Shown: piece by piece, positions 15,531 to 24,426 of the stretch
Numbering within the stretch: position 1 is the first letter of the stretch
Layout: each line of letters starts with the position of its first letter
Assembly: GCF_001456025.1 (NCBI RefSeq)
Contig: NZ_LMTZ01000134.1
Coordinates: forward strand, 7,133-42,098
Direction: 5' to 3'
Length of the DNA: 34,966 nt
DNA from: Mastigocoleus testarum BC008
Lineage (GTDB): Bacteria; Cyanobacteriota; Cyanobacteriia; Cyanobacteriales; Nostocaceae
Notes under the pieces: model-generated
What the model was told of the DNA's origin: nothing
The model's input: only the letters and a program-made list of their open reading frames with translations
Database searches by the model: none
Program-made: the position numbers and the translations under genes

Positions 15531-15832
15531 AGTTCCACCTCCAGAGCAGCCTTTTTCCTAAAATTTGAGGCTTCTCAAAACTAATTGCTGCTTATATATT
15601 TATTGTCTAATACAAATATCTGAGGTAAAGCTGAATTAACATTTCTTTGCTGTTTTTATGTAACAGAATAGCAATAAAATCGAGATAACTGTGTCACATT
15701 AATTAACTAAATAGTAGAGCCTCTCCTCTAACTCTGCATGCATTAGAGATTGACTCATCATCAACCTTCTCATTTACAGTAACTCTTGGTTACTTTTGCT
15801 TCCAAAGCAAATGTTTTTTTAATACTTATTGA

Positions 15833-15863
15833 TTGACACAACACTGGAAAAATAATCATACCC
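15833..15863 (+). promoter_or_regulatory. Possible nifJ promoter
   Basis: TTGACA at 15833-15838 matches a -35 consensus. Possible -10 hexamers at 14-17 bp spacing (AATAATCATAC region) match poorly, so only the -35 is persuasive. It lies about 110 bp before the nifJ ATG. Confidence 0.35.
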
Positions 15864-15877
15864 CAGGGTCATTGCAA

Positions 15878-15922
15878 TGGGTTTGGAATTAATGGGTATG
15901 GAATTAATTGGTGTGGAACTTC
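15878..15922 (+). repeat. Three 15-nt direct repeats upstream of nifJ
   Basis: Units TGGGTTTGGAATTAA, TGGGTATGGAATTAA and TTGGTGTGGAACTTC lie head to tail, ending 25 bp before the nifJ start. The first two differ at one base. They may bind a regulator or shape the 5' untranslated region. Confidence 0.75.
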
Positions 15923-15947
15923 AATCTAGCAGAACCAGGTAAAACAA

Positions 15948-18900
15948 ATGAAAAAAACCTTTGCAACAATTGATGGGAATGAGGCTGTTTCCCGTGTTGC
16001 TTATCGTTTAAACGAAGTAGTTGCAATTTATCCGATCACCCCCTCTTCACCGATGGGAGAATGGGCTGATACTTGGTCAGCTGGGGGTCGTCCTAACTTG
16101 TGGGATACAATTCCCAGTGTTGTAGAAATGCAAAGTGAAGGTGGTGCAGCAGCAGCAGTACATGGTTCGCTACAAACGGGATCCCTAACAACAACCTTTA
16201 CCTCCTCTCAAGGTTTGTTATTAATGCTTCCCAACCTGTACAAAATTGCTGGCGAATTAACAAGCGCTGTAATTCACGTCGCTGCTCGTTCTTTGGCTAC
16301 CCATGCTTTATCAATCTTTGGGGACCAAAGTGATGTGATGGCGACCCGGGGGAGTGGTTTTGCATTACTTTGTTCAACATCGGTACAAGAAGCACATGAT
16401 TTTGCATTAATTGCTCAAGCTGCAACTTTAAGAGCACGAGTACCTTTTATTCATTTTTTTGATGGTTTTCGCACTTCCCATGAAATTCAAAAGGTCGAGC
16501 TACTAACAGATGACGATTTGCGGGCGTTAATTGATGAAGAATTGATTTTAGCTCACCGCGATCGCGCCTTAACTCCAGATCGTCCGGTGTTACGGGGAAC
16601 TGCACAAAACCCTGATGTTTATTTCCAAGCTCGGGAACGCATTAATCCTTTCTATAATGCTTGTCCGGGAATTGTACAACAGGTAATGGATGAATTTGGA
16701 GAACGGACGGGAAGGCATTATAAAATTTTTGAGTATCACGGTGCAGAGGATGCACAACGGGTCATTGTACTAATGGGTTCGGGGTGTGAAACCGTACATG
16801 AAACTATAGATTATCTTAATGCTCGAGGAGAAAAGGTTGGCGTAGTTAAAGTTAGACTGTTCCGTCCTTTTGATATTGAAAAATTTGTCGAAGTCTTACC
16901 CGATAGCGTCAAAGCAATCGCTGTTCTCGATCGCACTAAAGAACCCGGTAGTGCTGGCGAACCACTATATTTAGACGTCATCACCGCCTTTGTCGAAAGA
17001 TTATCTGCAACACCATTACCAAAAATAGTTGGTGGTCGTTACGGTCTTTCCTCCAAAGAATTTACCCCGGCGATGGTATTGGCGGTTTTGGAAAATTTAG
17101 CCCAAGAACAACCAAAAAATCATTTTACAGTCGGGATTAATGATGATTTGAGTCACAGTTCTCTGGAATTTGACCCCAGTTTCTCTACGGAAGCAGACAA
17201 CGTTGTCCGAGGAATGTTCTATGGCTTGGGTTCTGATGGTACAGTTGGAGCAAATAAAAATACTATTAAAATTATTGGTGAAGGAACTGATAATAACGCC
17301 CAAGGTTACTTTGTTTATGATTCAAAGAAATCTGGGTCGATGACTGTTTCCCATTTGCGTTTTGGTCCCCAAGCTATTCGTTCTACCTATTTAATTGACA
17401 AAGCTAACTTCATTGCTTGTCACCAGTGGGTATTCCTAGAAAAAGTTGATATTCTCAAATCCGCTGTTCTTGGGGGAATATTTTTGCTTAATAGTCCCTA
17501 TAATTCCGAGACTGTATGGGAGTATTTACCTGCTTCAGTTCAAGCCGAAATAATTAACAAGCAGCTGAAATTTTATATCATCGATGCCAATAAAGTTGCC
17601 CGAGAAAGTGGTATGGGCAAAAGAATTAATACAATAATGCAAGTATGCTTCTTTGCATTAGCCGATGTGTTACCCCAATCAGAAGCGATCGCTAAAATTA
17701 AACAAGCGATTGAAAAGACTTATGGTAAGAAAGGGGTAGATATTGTCAATAAGAATTTAAAAGCAGTAGATAATGCGGTCGCAAACTTACAAAAAGTAGA
17801 TGTCCCTGCAACTGTTAGTAGTAATCTAGAACTAGAAGCAGCAGTTTCTGCAAATGCGCCGGAATTTGTCCGGGATGTCCTTGGTAAGATGATGGTTTGG
17901 GAAGGTGACGAACTACCTGTAAGTGCTTTACCAATAGATGGTACCTTTCCAACAGGAACGGCAAAATGGGAAAAACGTAATGTCGCCCAAGAGATTCCAG
18001 TTTGGGAACCAGATGCATGTGTTCAATGTAATAAGTGTGTGATGGTTTGTCCCCATGGAGCTATTCGCAGCAAGATTTATGGCGAATCTGAATTAGTAAA
18101 TGCACCAATTAGTTTCAAATCTATTGATGCTAAAGATAAGGACTTTGCAAACCAAAAACTTACTATTCAGGTAGCGCCAGAAGACTGTACTGGTTGTGGT
18201 ATCTGCGTTGATATTTGTCCCGCAAAAAATAAATCCCAACCCGAACGCAAAGCAATTAATATGGAACCCCAATTACCTTTGCGATCGCAAGAACGAGAAA
18301 ATTGGGACTTTTTCCTAAATTTACCACTTCCAGATCGCAGACATTTAAAACTCAAACAAATTCGTCAACAACAACTGCAAGAACCCTTATTTGAATTTTC
18401 TGGTGCTTGTGCTGGTTGTGGGGAGACACCTTACCTAAAATTATTAACTCAACTATTTGGTGATCGCGCTTTAATTGCAAATGCAACGGGTTGTTCGTCC
18501 ATATATGGGGGTAATTTACCGACGACTCCCTGGACAACTAACGCTGAAGGTCGGGGTCCAGCTTGGTCTAATAGTTTGTTTGAAGATAACGCCGAATTTG
18601 GTTTTGGCTTTCGTTTATCTGTAGACAAGCAAACAGAATATGCAGCCCAATTGTTAGAAAAATTAGGAAATCAGAAATGGGAAACAGGAAATGGGAAGGA
18701 TAAACAAACTTTAATTCCTCAAGACCTAGTTAATTCCATTCTGAACGCAGAACAAAATAGTGAAGCTGATATTTGGGAACAAAGGGAACGGGTTGCACAA
18801 CTTAAAAAAGAATTAGACAACTTGTTGACCTCTATGAAAACGTGCCATCCTGTAGAGACTTACCAGAGGCTTAACGCCGACACCGCAGGCTCTGGTACAT

Positions 18901-19619
18901 CTCTACAAAAATCCAAAATTCAAAACCTCAAATCCCTAGCTGATTATCTGGTCAAGAAAAGTGTTTGGATTGTAGGAGGTGATGGCTGGGCTTATGATAT
19001 TGATTTTGATGGTATAGACCATATACTTGCAAGCGGTCGCAATGTCAATATCTTGGTTATGGATACGGAAGTCTATTCCAATACTGGTGGTCAATCATCC
19101 AAAGCAACACCAATCGGTGCAGTGGCTAAGTTTGCTGCAAGTGGTAAACCTGCAGGGAAAAAAGACTTGGGCTTAATTGCAATGACCTATGATAATGTTT
19201 ATGTCGCTAGCGTTGCATTGGGTGCGCGGGACGAACACACACTTAAAGCATTTATTGAAGCTGAAGCCCATAATGGTCCATCTCTAATTATTGCCTACAG
19301 TCATTGCATCGCCCATGGTATTAATATGACAACCGCCATGACCCATCAAAAAGCCTTGGTAGATTCGGGACGTTGGTTGCTATATCGTTACAATCCTAAT
19401 TTAGTTCAACAAGGAAAAAATCCCTTGCAACTGGATATGAAGCAACCAAAGCAATCAATCGAACAATCAGTCTATCAAGAAAACCGCTTCAAGATGCTGA
19501 CTAAAAGCAAACCCGAACTCGCTAAAAATCTCTTGCAAGCAGCACAAGCTCAAGTTAATGCAAGATGGAAACTTTATCAATATTTAGCAGAACGGAAAAT
19601 CACAAACAGCGAGGATTGA
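15948..19619 (+). CDS. nifJ: Pyruvate:ferredoxin (flavodoxin) oxidoreductase
   Basis: Oxidises pyruvate with CoA to acetyl-CoA and CO2, reducing ferredoxin or flavodoxin; active in fermentation and in supplying electrons to nitrogenase. The single 1223-residue chain has all domains: domain I from residue 1 (IDGNEAVSRVAYRLNEV, ending with YPITPSSPMGEWAD), the CoA-binding/transketolase-C region about 260-410, the gamma-like domain about 415-650, and a two-cluster ferredoxin domain (CVQCNKCVMVCP near 691-702, CTGCGICVDICP near 747-758). The TPP domain follows, with GACAGCGETPY near 819, GGDGWAYDIDFDG near 1011 and YSNTGGQSSKATP. Residues about 969-987 are encoded by a dispersed palindromic repeat, and neighbouring linker parts are also repeat-derived. 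ATG at 15948 follows CCAGGT. Homologues are typically near 1170-1200 residues. Confidence 0.97.
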   Translation: MKKTFATIDGNEAVSRVAYRLNEVVAIYPITPSSPMGEWADTWSAGGRPNLWDTIPSVVEMQSEGGAAAAVHGSLQTGSLTTTFTSSQGLLLMLPNLYKIAGELTSAVIHVAARSLATHALSIFGDQSDVMATRGSGFALLCSTSVQEAHDFALIAQAATLRARVPFIHFFDGFRTSHEIQKVELLTDDDLRALIDEELILAHRDRALTPDRPVLRGTAQNPDVYFQARERINPFYNACPGIVQQVMDEFGERTGRHYKIFEYHGAEDAQRVIVLMGSGCETVHETIDYLNARGEKVGVVKVRLFRPFDIEKFVEVLPDSVKAIAVLDRTKEPGSAGEPLYLDVITAFVERLSATPLPKIVGGRYGLSSKEFTPAMVLAVLENLAQEQPKNHFTVGINDDLSHSSLEFDPSFSTEADNVVRGMFYGLGSDGTVGANKNTIKIIGEGTDNNAQGYFVYDSKKSGSMTVSHLRFGPQAIRSTYLIDKANFIACHQWVFLEKVDILKSAVLGGIFLLNSPYNSETVWEYLPASVQAEIINKQLKFYIIDANKVARESGMGKRINTIMQVCFFALADVLPQSEAIAKIKQAIEKTYGKKGVDIVNKNLKAVDNAVANLQKVDVPATVSSNLELEAAVSANAPEFVRDVLGKMMVWEGDELPVSALPIDGTFPTGTAKWEKRNVAQEIPVWEPDACVQCNKCVMVCPHGAIRSKIYGESELVNAPISFKSIDAKDKDFANQKLTIQVAPEDCTGCGICVDICPAKNKSQPERKAINMEPQLPLRSQERENWDFFLNLPLPDRRHLKLKQIRQQQLQEPLFEFSGACAGCGETPYLKLLTQLFGDRALIANATGCSSIYGGNLPTTPWTTNAEGRGPAWSNSLFEDNAEFGFGFRLSVDKQTEYAAQLLEKLGNQKWETGNGKDKQTLIPQDLVNSILNAEQNSEADIWEQRERVAQLKKELDNLLTSMKTCHPVETYQRLNADTAGSGTSLQKSKIQNLKSLADYLVKKSVWIVGGDGWAYDIDFDGIDHILASGRNVNILVMDTEVYSNTGGQSSKATPIGAVAKFAASGKPAGKKDLGLIAMTYDNVYVASVALGARDEHTLKAFIEAEAHNGPSLIIAYSHCIAHGINMTTAMTHQKALVDSGRWLLYRYNPNLVQQGKNPLQLDMKQPKQSIEQSVYQENRFKMLTKSKPELAKNLLQAAQAQVNARWKLYQYLAERKITNSED
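18665..18697 (+). repeat. Short-repeat tract inside nifJ linker
   Basis: GGAAATCAGAAATGGGAAAC followed by AGGAAATGGGAAGG is a degenerate heptamer-like repeat of the kind seen in cyanobacterial intergenic DNA; the complement recurs near 12310-12337. Here it encodes about GNQKWETGNGKDK. Confidence 0.55.
18851..18907. repeat. Dispersed palindromic element, copy 2, within nifJ coding sequence
   Basis: The 55-bp core 18852-18906 has terminal arms GTAGAGACTTACCAGAG and CTCTGGTACATCTCTAC (one mismatch). Its middle is the reverse complement of the copy at 6474-6527, with a few changes and one extra T. It begins exactly on a codon boundary and keeps the frame open, encoding VETYQRLNADTAGSGTSLQ. Confidence 0.9.
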
Positions 19620-19987
19620 TATCACATACAATTAGTTACCAAAAATGTAGAGATCTAGCAATGCTAGGTCTCTATATATTAATTTTTATATGTATACTAA
19701 TTTTTATAAATTATTTAGTATTGCCATACATTTACTATCATTTTAAATTTACTATTAACCTTTTCAATATAGGACTTACGCACTCGTTAATTGTTTTTTT
19801 TTCAAAGTATTTATATAAGATAAAACAAATACAAGTTCTTATTTAAATAAAATTCATCCAAGGTTGTTAAAGCTTAATATAATACTTAAACAAAAACAAG
19901 ACGTACTATTTTATACTTAAGCTGTAGATTGATTATAAGAATAGAATATTTTTATTTCTATTACCCATACTTCAGGTTTTAACAACT
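19620..19987. other. Intergenic region after nifJ
   Basis: About 370 bp, very AT-rich. It holds the hairpin at 19648-19674 and a TAGGACTTACGCA motif near 19770-19783, a sequence that recurs inverted near 13901. No ORF was supported. Confidence 0.5.
19648..19674 (+). terminator. Hairpin downstream of nifJ
   Basis: 13-bp arms TAGAGATCTAGCA and TGCTAGGTCTCTA (one mismatch) around a single A, 28 bp after the nifJ stop and followed by AT-rich DNA. Its GTAGAGA...TCTCTA ends resemble the dispersed palindromic elements at 6474 and 18852. It may act as the nifJ terminator. Confidence 0.5.
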
Positions 19988-21508
19988 ATGGAAAATAACT
20001 ATCCCGAGTCGTCTATTGTAGAAGTGGTAAATCTAATTGAGACAGCGCCAGATGGTACTTCTATTCTTGTAGATTTCGATGAGACTCTCTTTCTTCGCAA
20101 CTCAACACAGGAGTATCTTAACTCTTTGCAACCTCGTATACTTGGGTCTTTTTTCCTAGTTATGCTGAGCTTAATTAAACCTTGGAATTGGTTACCAAAT
20201 AATATTAAAGGAGACATATCAAGAGATTGGTTAAAAGTTGTATTAGCAACTTTATTTTTTCCATGGACTCTTATTTTATGGCAATTTAAAGCTAAAAAAA
20301 TTGCCCGGCTTTATGGTAACAAAATTCTAATTGAAGCGATTAACAATAATCCTAATTCTCGTGTAATTATTTCTTCTCTGGGCTTCGATTTTATCATTCG
20401 TCCTCTAGCAAAACACTTACCAGTAAAAATAGAGCAAATAATTTGTTGTAGATTTTGGCAGGGAGGAAGCGACCGATACAAAGGTAAATTAGCAATGACA
20501 ACAACAGCATTAGGTGAAGATGTTGTCAAAGATGCAATACTAATTACAGATTCCAATGATGATCTACCCTTACTGTCTCGTGTATCTAAGCCCTGTTTAT
20601 TAGTGTGGCCCGAGGCAAAAAATATTCATGCAATGATTGACGTATACATTCCCTTCTTTTATTTAGAAAAAGTCAAAAAGCCAGGTCAACCATACTTTAT
20701 GAATGAAATTCTCGGAAATGACCTGCTATTCCTAATTTTGGCATCAAGTTGGATAAGTTTTCAACCAATTATTCATGCCTTTAGCATGACCTTTATGATA
20801 CTTTCTTTCTGGTGTATCTATGAAACAGGCTATATGGAGAATGATTTAGTTGCCGAGAAATTTGAGAAAAAACCTAAACTAACAGATACATATCAACGTT
20901 ACAAGACAAGAATTAATCTATGGCAACCCTGGATTTGGTCAATAATTCTCACAATTCCAGGAATCCTGCTTCTAGAGCTAAGTAAAGAATTAACGGCTAA
21001 TCTAACTCTTAACTTTGAATTTGTTTCTAGTCACGCAACCAGCCTTTTAACTGACACCTTAATTTGGATAAGTTTACTTATTTTTGTCCGAGTTGTTTTC
21101 TGGATTTACAACCATATCGATAAGAAGACACGGGTTTGGTTGTATCCAGTTCTACAAGCTTGTAGATGTTTTGGATTTCTAACTGTGACTGTTAGTAACC
21201 TGGTTGGAACAATGATATTTACAGCTCACGTAATTTCTCGTTGGGTTCCCTACATTATTTACCGCTACGCAAAGGTTGATGGTTGGCCAAAAAACATAGC
21301 CCAATTATTCCGCGTTCTTATATTTGGTCTATTACTTACTGCGGTTACTTTAGGAACTCAAGACACTTCCATTTTAATTAGTTGGCAGACATTTACAATC
21401 TTTGCTTATTGTGGATACAGAGGACGCCGTCTTCCCTTAGAGATAATTCGGTCCGCACATCCAGTGTGGAAAGACCAATGGGGTACACACAATTCAGAAA
21501 GTAAATGA
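19988..21508 (+). CDS. HAD-type phosphatase fused to a polytopic membrane domain (UbiA-like?)
   Basis: This 506-residue protein. Residues about 24-225 form a HAD hydrolase: motif I DFDET (Asp29/Asp31), motif II VIISS (about 126-130), a lysine in RYKGKLAM as motif III, and motif IV ITDSNDDLPLL (about 186-196). Residues about 235-490 hold 7-8 membrane helices. After the second of these comes ENDLVAEKFEKKP, placed where UbiA prenyltransferases have NDxxDxxxD, but with most acidic positions changed. HAD-UbiA fusions are known among polyprenyl-phosphate-linked sugar enzymes. Whether this one still binds prenyl diphosphate is unclear. It converges on the exopolysaccharide operon, which may hint at related lipid-carrier chemistry. 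ATG at 19988 has a weak AGG 11 bases upstream. Confidence 0.72.
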   Translation: MENNYPESSIVEVVNLIETAPDGTSILVDFDETLFLRNSTQEYLNSLQPRILGSFFLVMLSLIKPWNWLPNNIKGDISRDWLKVVLATLFFPWTLILWQFKAKKIARLYGNKILIEAINNNPNSRVIISSLGFDFIIRPLAKHLPVKIEQIICCRFWQGGSDRYKGKLAMTTTALGEDVVKDAILITDSNDDLPLLSRVSKPCLLVWPEAKNIHAMIDVYIPFFYLEKVKKPGQPYFMNEILGNDLLFLILASSWISFQPIIHAFSMTFMILSFWCIYETGYMENDLVAEKFEKKPKLTDTYQRYKTRINLWQPWIWSIILTIPGILLLELSKELTANLTLNFEFVSSHATSLLTDTLIWISLLIFVRVVFWIYNHIDKKTRVWLYPVLQACRCFGFLTVTVSNLVGTMIFTAHVISRWVPYIIYRYAKVDGWPKNIAQLFRVLIFGLLLTAVTLGTQDTSILISWQTFTIFAYCGYRGRRLPLEIIRSAHPVWKDQWGTHNSESK

Positions 21509-21599
21509 AGTCATTCGAATTAATTGAACCAGAGTTCATCTACCCATAATGAGCAATTAGGTGTCGTATCAATTAGGTATTTGGAATCTCAAAATGATA

Positions 21600-21660
21600 A
21601 AGTACAGATTGATAAGTAAGAAGGATTCTACACTTACCTTCAAGTTTATATACTGTACTT
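21600..21660. terminator. Possible bidirectional terminator structure
   Basis: 8-bp arms AAGTACAG (21600-21607) and CTGTACTT (21653-21660) enclose a smaller GTAAG/CTTAC hairpin. They lie between the convergent HAD-membrane gene and the end of the exopolysaccharide operon. No T run follows, so support is modest. Confidence 0.3.
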
Positions 21661-21686
21661 CTAAAACCTAAATATGTTCTGTCCTA

Positions 21687-22754
21687 TCAACAAACGACTG
21701 CTTTGAGACCAATACGTTCTAAGAATATTGATAACCCCAAAGAAATAAAGAGTAATATCATCCAAACGAAAAGCTTCAAACCTATGATTTCAGGAAAACT
21801 GAATGTAGCTTGGCTAAGAAAGCGAGTACTAATTGAAATAAAAATTTGCGAAACAATACCATTAATACAAAAAATACCCAAACTATATTTTGATAAAATT
21901 TTAACTAGATCCCTAATTGATGAAGAAACTTGTGTCTCTTGAAGAGATGCAAAACAAAAAAACATTATAAATACACTAATAATGCAGGAAAACATTACAT
22001 AATCAAATGGTAGTATATTCCCTTCAAATCTAATAAATAGCCAGCGATACTCTATCATTTGAACGACGCAATATATTATTAATAATAATGCCTTGATTTT
22101 TATATTAATTCGACTAGAAAATTTAACAACTAATAACCAATTTTTAAAGAAAAAAATACCTAAGCCAATGTAAATAAACCAATAAATTAATAAAGGTCTA
22201 TTGATGCTCCTTAATATCGTAAGTATTTGTTCCTGGTATGAGTTAGAAGGTATGATATAAATTGATAAAAAAACTAAAGCTTGAATAATTCCTAAAAACC
22301 AAATATTTAGTTTCTTATTTAACCAGCCTCTAATAAGAATAAAAATGGGAATAAGCTGGATAATGACTAATAAATAATAAGCTCCTGTAAATACTTCACC
22401 TCTAGCTAAGTCTCCAATGATTTCTGGTATAGGTTTTCTATTTAATAGCTTTAATAAAGTTGCGATAGTAAACCAAAATATGGTTGGGATAAAAAGACGG
22501 TATAAACGCTTCTTAATCGCAGCTAATTTAGAATCATTATATTTATCTGCTCCCCTCTCAAAAAGTAAAAAAGAAATTGTCAGAAAAACTGGAACACAGA
22601 ATTTTAAAGGAGAAAAGAGAATACCTTCAGCTAGCTGACTTGATGATAAACTTTCCTTTGGTAAAATCATTGAGTGAAAAGAGACTACAGCAACAATACT
22701 CATTGCTTTGAGCAAGTCAAGTGAGAATAGCCTACCTGTTTGCTGATTGTTCAT
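21687..22754 (-). CDS. Acyltransferase 3 family membrane protein
   Basis: This 355-residue integral membrane protein has about 10 helices. The N-terminus carries the acyltransferase-3 signature: RLFSLDLLKAMSIVAVVSFHS, with the His of VSFHS as the presumed catalytic residue, then a helix CVPVFLTISFLLF and the basic KKRLYRLFIPTIFWF segment typical of the family. Such enzymes add O-acetyl or other acyl groups to polysaccharides at the inner membrane. It is the last gene of the exopolysaccharide operon, 140 bp after the flippase gene, so it probably decorates the polymer. No strong ribosome site precedes the ATG at 22754. Confidence 0.88.
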   Translation of the reverse strand: MNNQQTGRLFSLDLLKAMSIVAVVSFHSMILPKESLSSSQLAEGILFSPLKFCVPVFLTISFLLFERGADKYNDSKLAAIKKRLYRLFIPTIFWFTIATLLKLLNRKPIPEIIGDLARGEVFTGAYYLLVIIQLIPIFILIRGWLNKKLNIWFLGIIQALVFLSIYIIPSNSYQEQILTILRSINRPLLIYWFIYIGLGIFFFKNWLLVVKFSSRINIKIKALLLIIYCVVQMIEYRWLFIRFEGNILPFDYVMFSCIISVFIMFFCFASLQETQVSSSIRDLVKILSKYSLGIFCINGIVSQIFISISTRFLSQATFSFPEIIGLKLFVWMILLFISLGLSIFLERIGLKAVVC

Positions 22755-22894
22755 AGTTTATATACGATCACTATTCAATTCTTAGTAATTACGTCGGGAG
22801 TATATTTTTTGTAATAAACATAATTATTTTTTCATAAATAATTTTGACTGATATAGGTAAAAATATACATGAAACATCGGAAATTCAAGTTATA

Positions 22895-24343
22895 TTATTT
22901 ATTACTCTTATTCATAGAAATTTTAATCAAATTTATTAGCATTGTAGGAATACGTCCTTTGGAAAATATACTTAGAGTAGTTCCATAAATTAAAATCAGA
23001 ATTACTAGTTGTAAAAAAGGCCGTAAACTTTCAGGAAAAGGAATCGCGAAGATTAGCATTAATCCAATACTCATTGCGACAGTTGGTAATAAAATTGGTT
23101 GAATTAAAAGTCCAAGATTCCAACCAGCAGCACGACAAGTTGCGAACAAAAACCAGATAGTTGCACCAACACCCATAACTAGTGCAACAGCGATCGCAAC
23201 CCCTTGAATTCCTGCTAAATTAGCCCCAAATAAATATGAAGAGATAGAAACTGGGACTAAGACCCAATCAATTATGGCAATTTTTAAAGGTTTATCTAAA
23301 GCAAGTAGCGTAGTTCCCAGAATTGACATGAAGCCTCTTGTATAGGCAAAAATCAATACAATCTGAAAAAGTCTAACTGTCTCCACCCATTCAGAACCAA
23401 ACACTAAAGGAATTACCCAAGGTGCGATCGCTAGTCCTACACCGTAAATTGGCGCAGAAAGTACTGCATATAATTCCAATACCTTCGCCAGAAAAACTTT
23501 CTGACCCGCATTATCTTTTTGCGACAGAGCAGCAAAAACTACTCTATTTACTTGAGATAAAGCATATACAGGCATCATTGCCAATTGGTACGCTAAATTA
23601 TAATATCCAAGTGCTTGTGTACCTAGGGTTCTACCAATAATTAGGTTGTCGCTATTTGTATTGATCTGAACAGCAAACTTACTCCCAAGAATACCAGCAA
23701 TAAATTTTCTTACCTCTTTCACAGCAGAGGGATCCAATCGGAAACGGTAGGTGAAGCGATATCCACTAAATGATTGTTTGAGTAAGTTATCTGCTAACCC
23801 CATAGCAAGCTCTCCCACCGCAAAAGACCAAACTCCTCCACCCATCACAGCACAAGTAATAGCACCACCAACTCTTGCAAAGCTAGCAACACTGTCACAG
23901 ATCGCGAGTTGAGTAAATTTCATTTGTCGTTGCATGACAGCAGTATGTGAACCCGCACCTGCACCAATCAAAAATACAGCCGCAGACAATACAGTTAGTG
24001 GAAATACTATAGATACTCCAAAAAAATGAGAAAGTGGGAAACCTGCGATTGCTTGTACGAGAAACAAACCAATCGAGATATTTACACCCAAACTGTAAAC
24101 AGTATTAACTATCTTTTTGTCATCTAAGCCTCGCTGTACTAAAACCTGGGCGATCGCCACATCTCTAAACAGGATTGAAAAATTACTTACAATCAACACC
24201 ATAGCCCAAATACCAAAGTCTTTGGGCGACAGTAAGCGAGCTAAAATAATTTGAGAAATTAGTTGAGCAACTTTACTTAAAGCAAAGCTTATAGTCATCC
24301 ATAGACTGGCTTTGACAATCCTTGTGGAGTTGGTTTTAGTCAT
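22895..24343 (-). CDS. Polysaccharide flippase, Wzx/PST family
   Basis: This 482-residue protein has about 12-14 membrane helices. The N-terminus SLWMTISFALSKVAQLISQIILARLLSPKDFGIWAMVLIV is classic for the oligosaccharide flippase (MVF/PST) family, with LARLLSP.DFG as its most conserved part. It would move lipid-linked repeat units across the inner membrane for the Wzy-like polymerase of the same operon. It lies 83 bp after the GT-A-like gene and 140 bp before the acyltransferase. The ATG at 24343 has no clear ribosome site. The length is normal for the family. Confidence 0.93.
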   Translation of the reverse strand: MTKTNSTRIVKASLWMTISFALSKVAQLISQIILARLLSPKDFGIWAMVLIVSNFSILFRDVAIAQVLVQRGLDDKKIVNTVYSLGVNISIGLFLVQAIAGFPLSHFFGVSIVFPLTVLSAAVFLIGAGAGSHTAVMQRQMKFTQLAICDSVASFARVGGAITCAVMGGGVWSFAVGELAMGLADNLLKQSFSGYRFTYRFRLDPSAVKEVRKFIAGILGSKFAVQINTNSDNLIIGRTLGTQALGYYNLAYQLAMMPVYALSQVNRVVFAALSQKDNAGQKVFLAKVLELYAVLSAPIYGVGLAIAPWVIPLVFGSEWVETVRLFQIVLIFAYTRGFMSILGTTLLALDKPLKIAIIDWVLVPVSISSYLFGANLAGIQGVAIAVALVMGVGATIWFLFATCRAAGWNLGLLIQPILLPTVAMSIGLMLIFAIPFPESLRPFLQLVILILIYGTTLSIFSKGRIPTMLINLIKISMNKSNK

Positions 24344-24426
24344 AATTGGTTATATATTTCATTTGTTCGGATACTTAGTAGCTCAACTTACATTTAATTG
24401 CAGTTGTTAATACTCAATTGGCGACC

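Larger units (their letters stand above)
15531..15947. other. Divergent regulatory region between the micro-ORF and nifJ
   Basis: About 420 bp. It contains a weak half-match to the TCCTCA promoter (15621-15637, minus), a 6-bp inverted repeat AGTAAC/GTTACT (15778-15794) and a 7-bp hairpin followed by seven T (15795-15819) that may be an attenuator. It also holds a TTGACA box (15833-15838) and three 15-nt repeats (15878-15922). Confidence 0.5.

Noticed and set aside
15779..15793. NtcA-like site upstream of nifJ
   Set aside because: GTA and TAC are 9 bp apart here; NtcA sites need 8 bp, so only an inverted repeat is noted.
19565..19846. 93-codon ORF overlapping the end of nifJ
   Set aside because: Its start is inside nifJ in another frame, the rest is low-complexity hydrophobic AT-rich translation, and there is no ribosome site.
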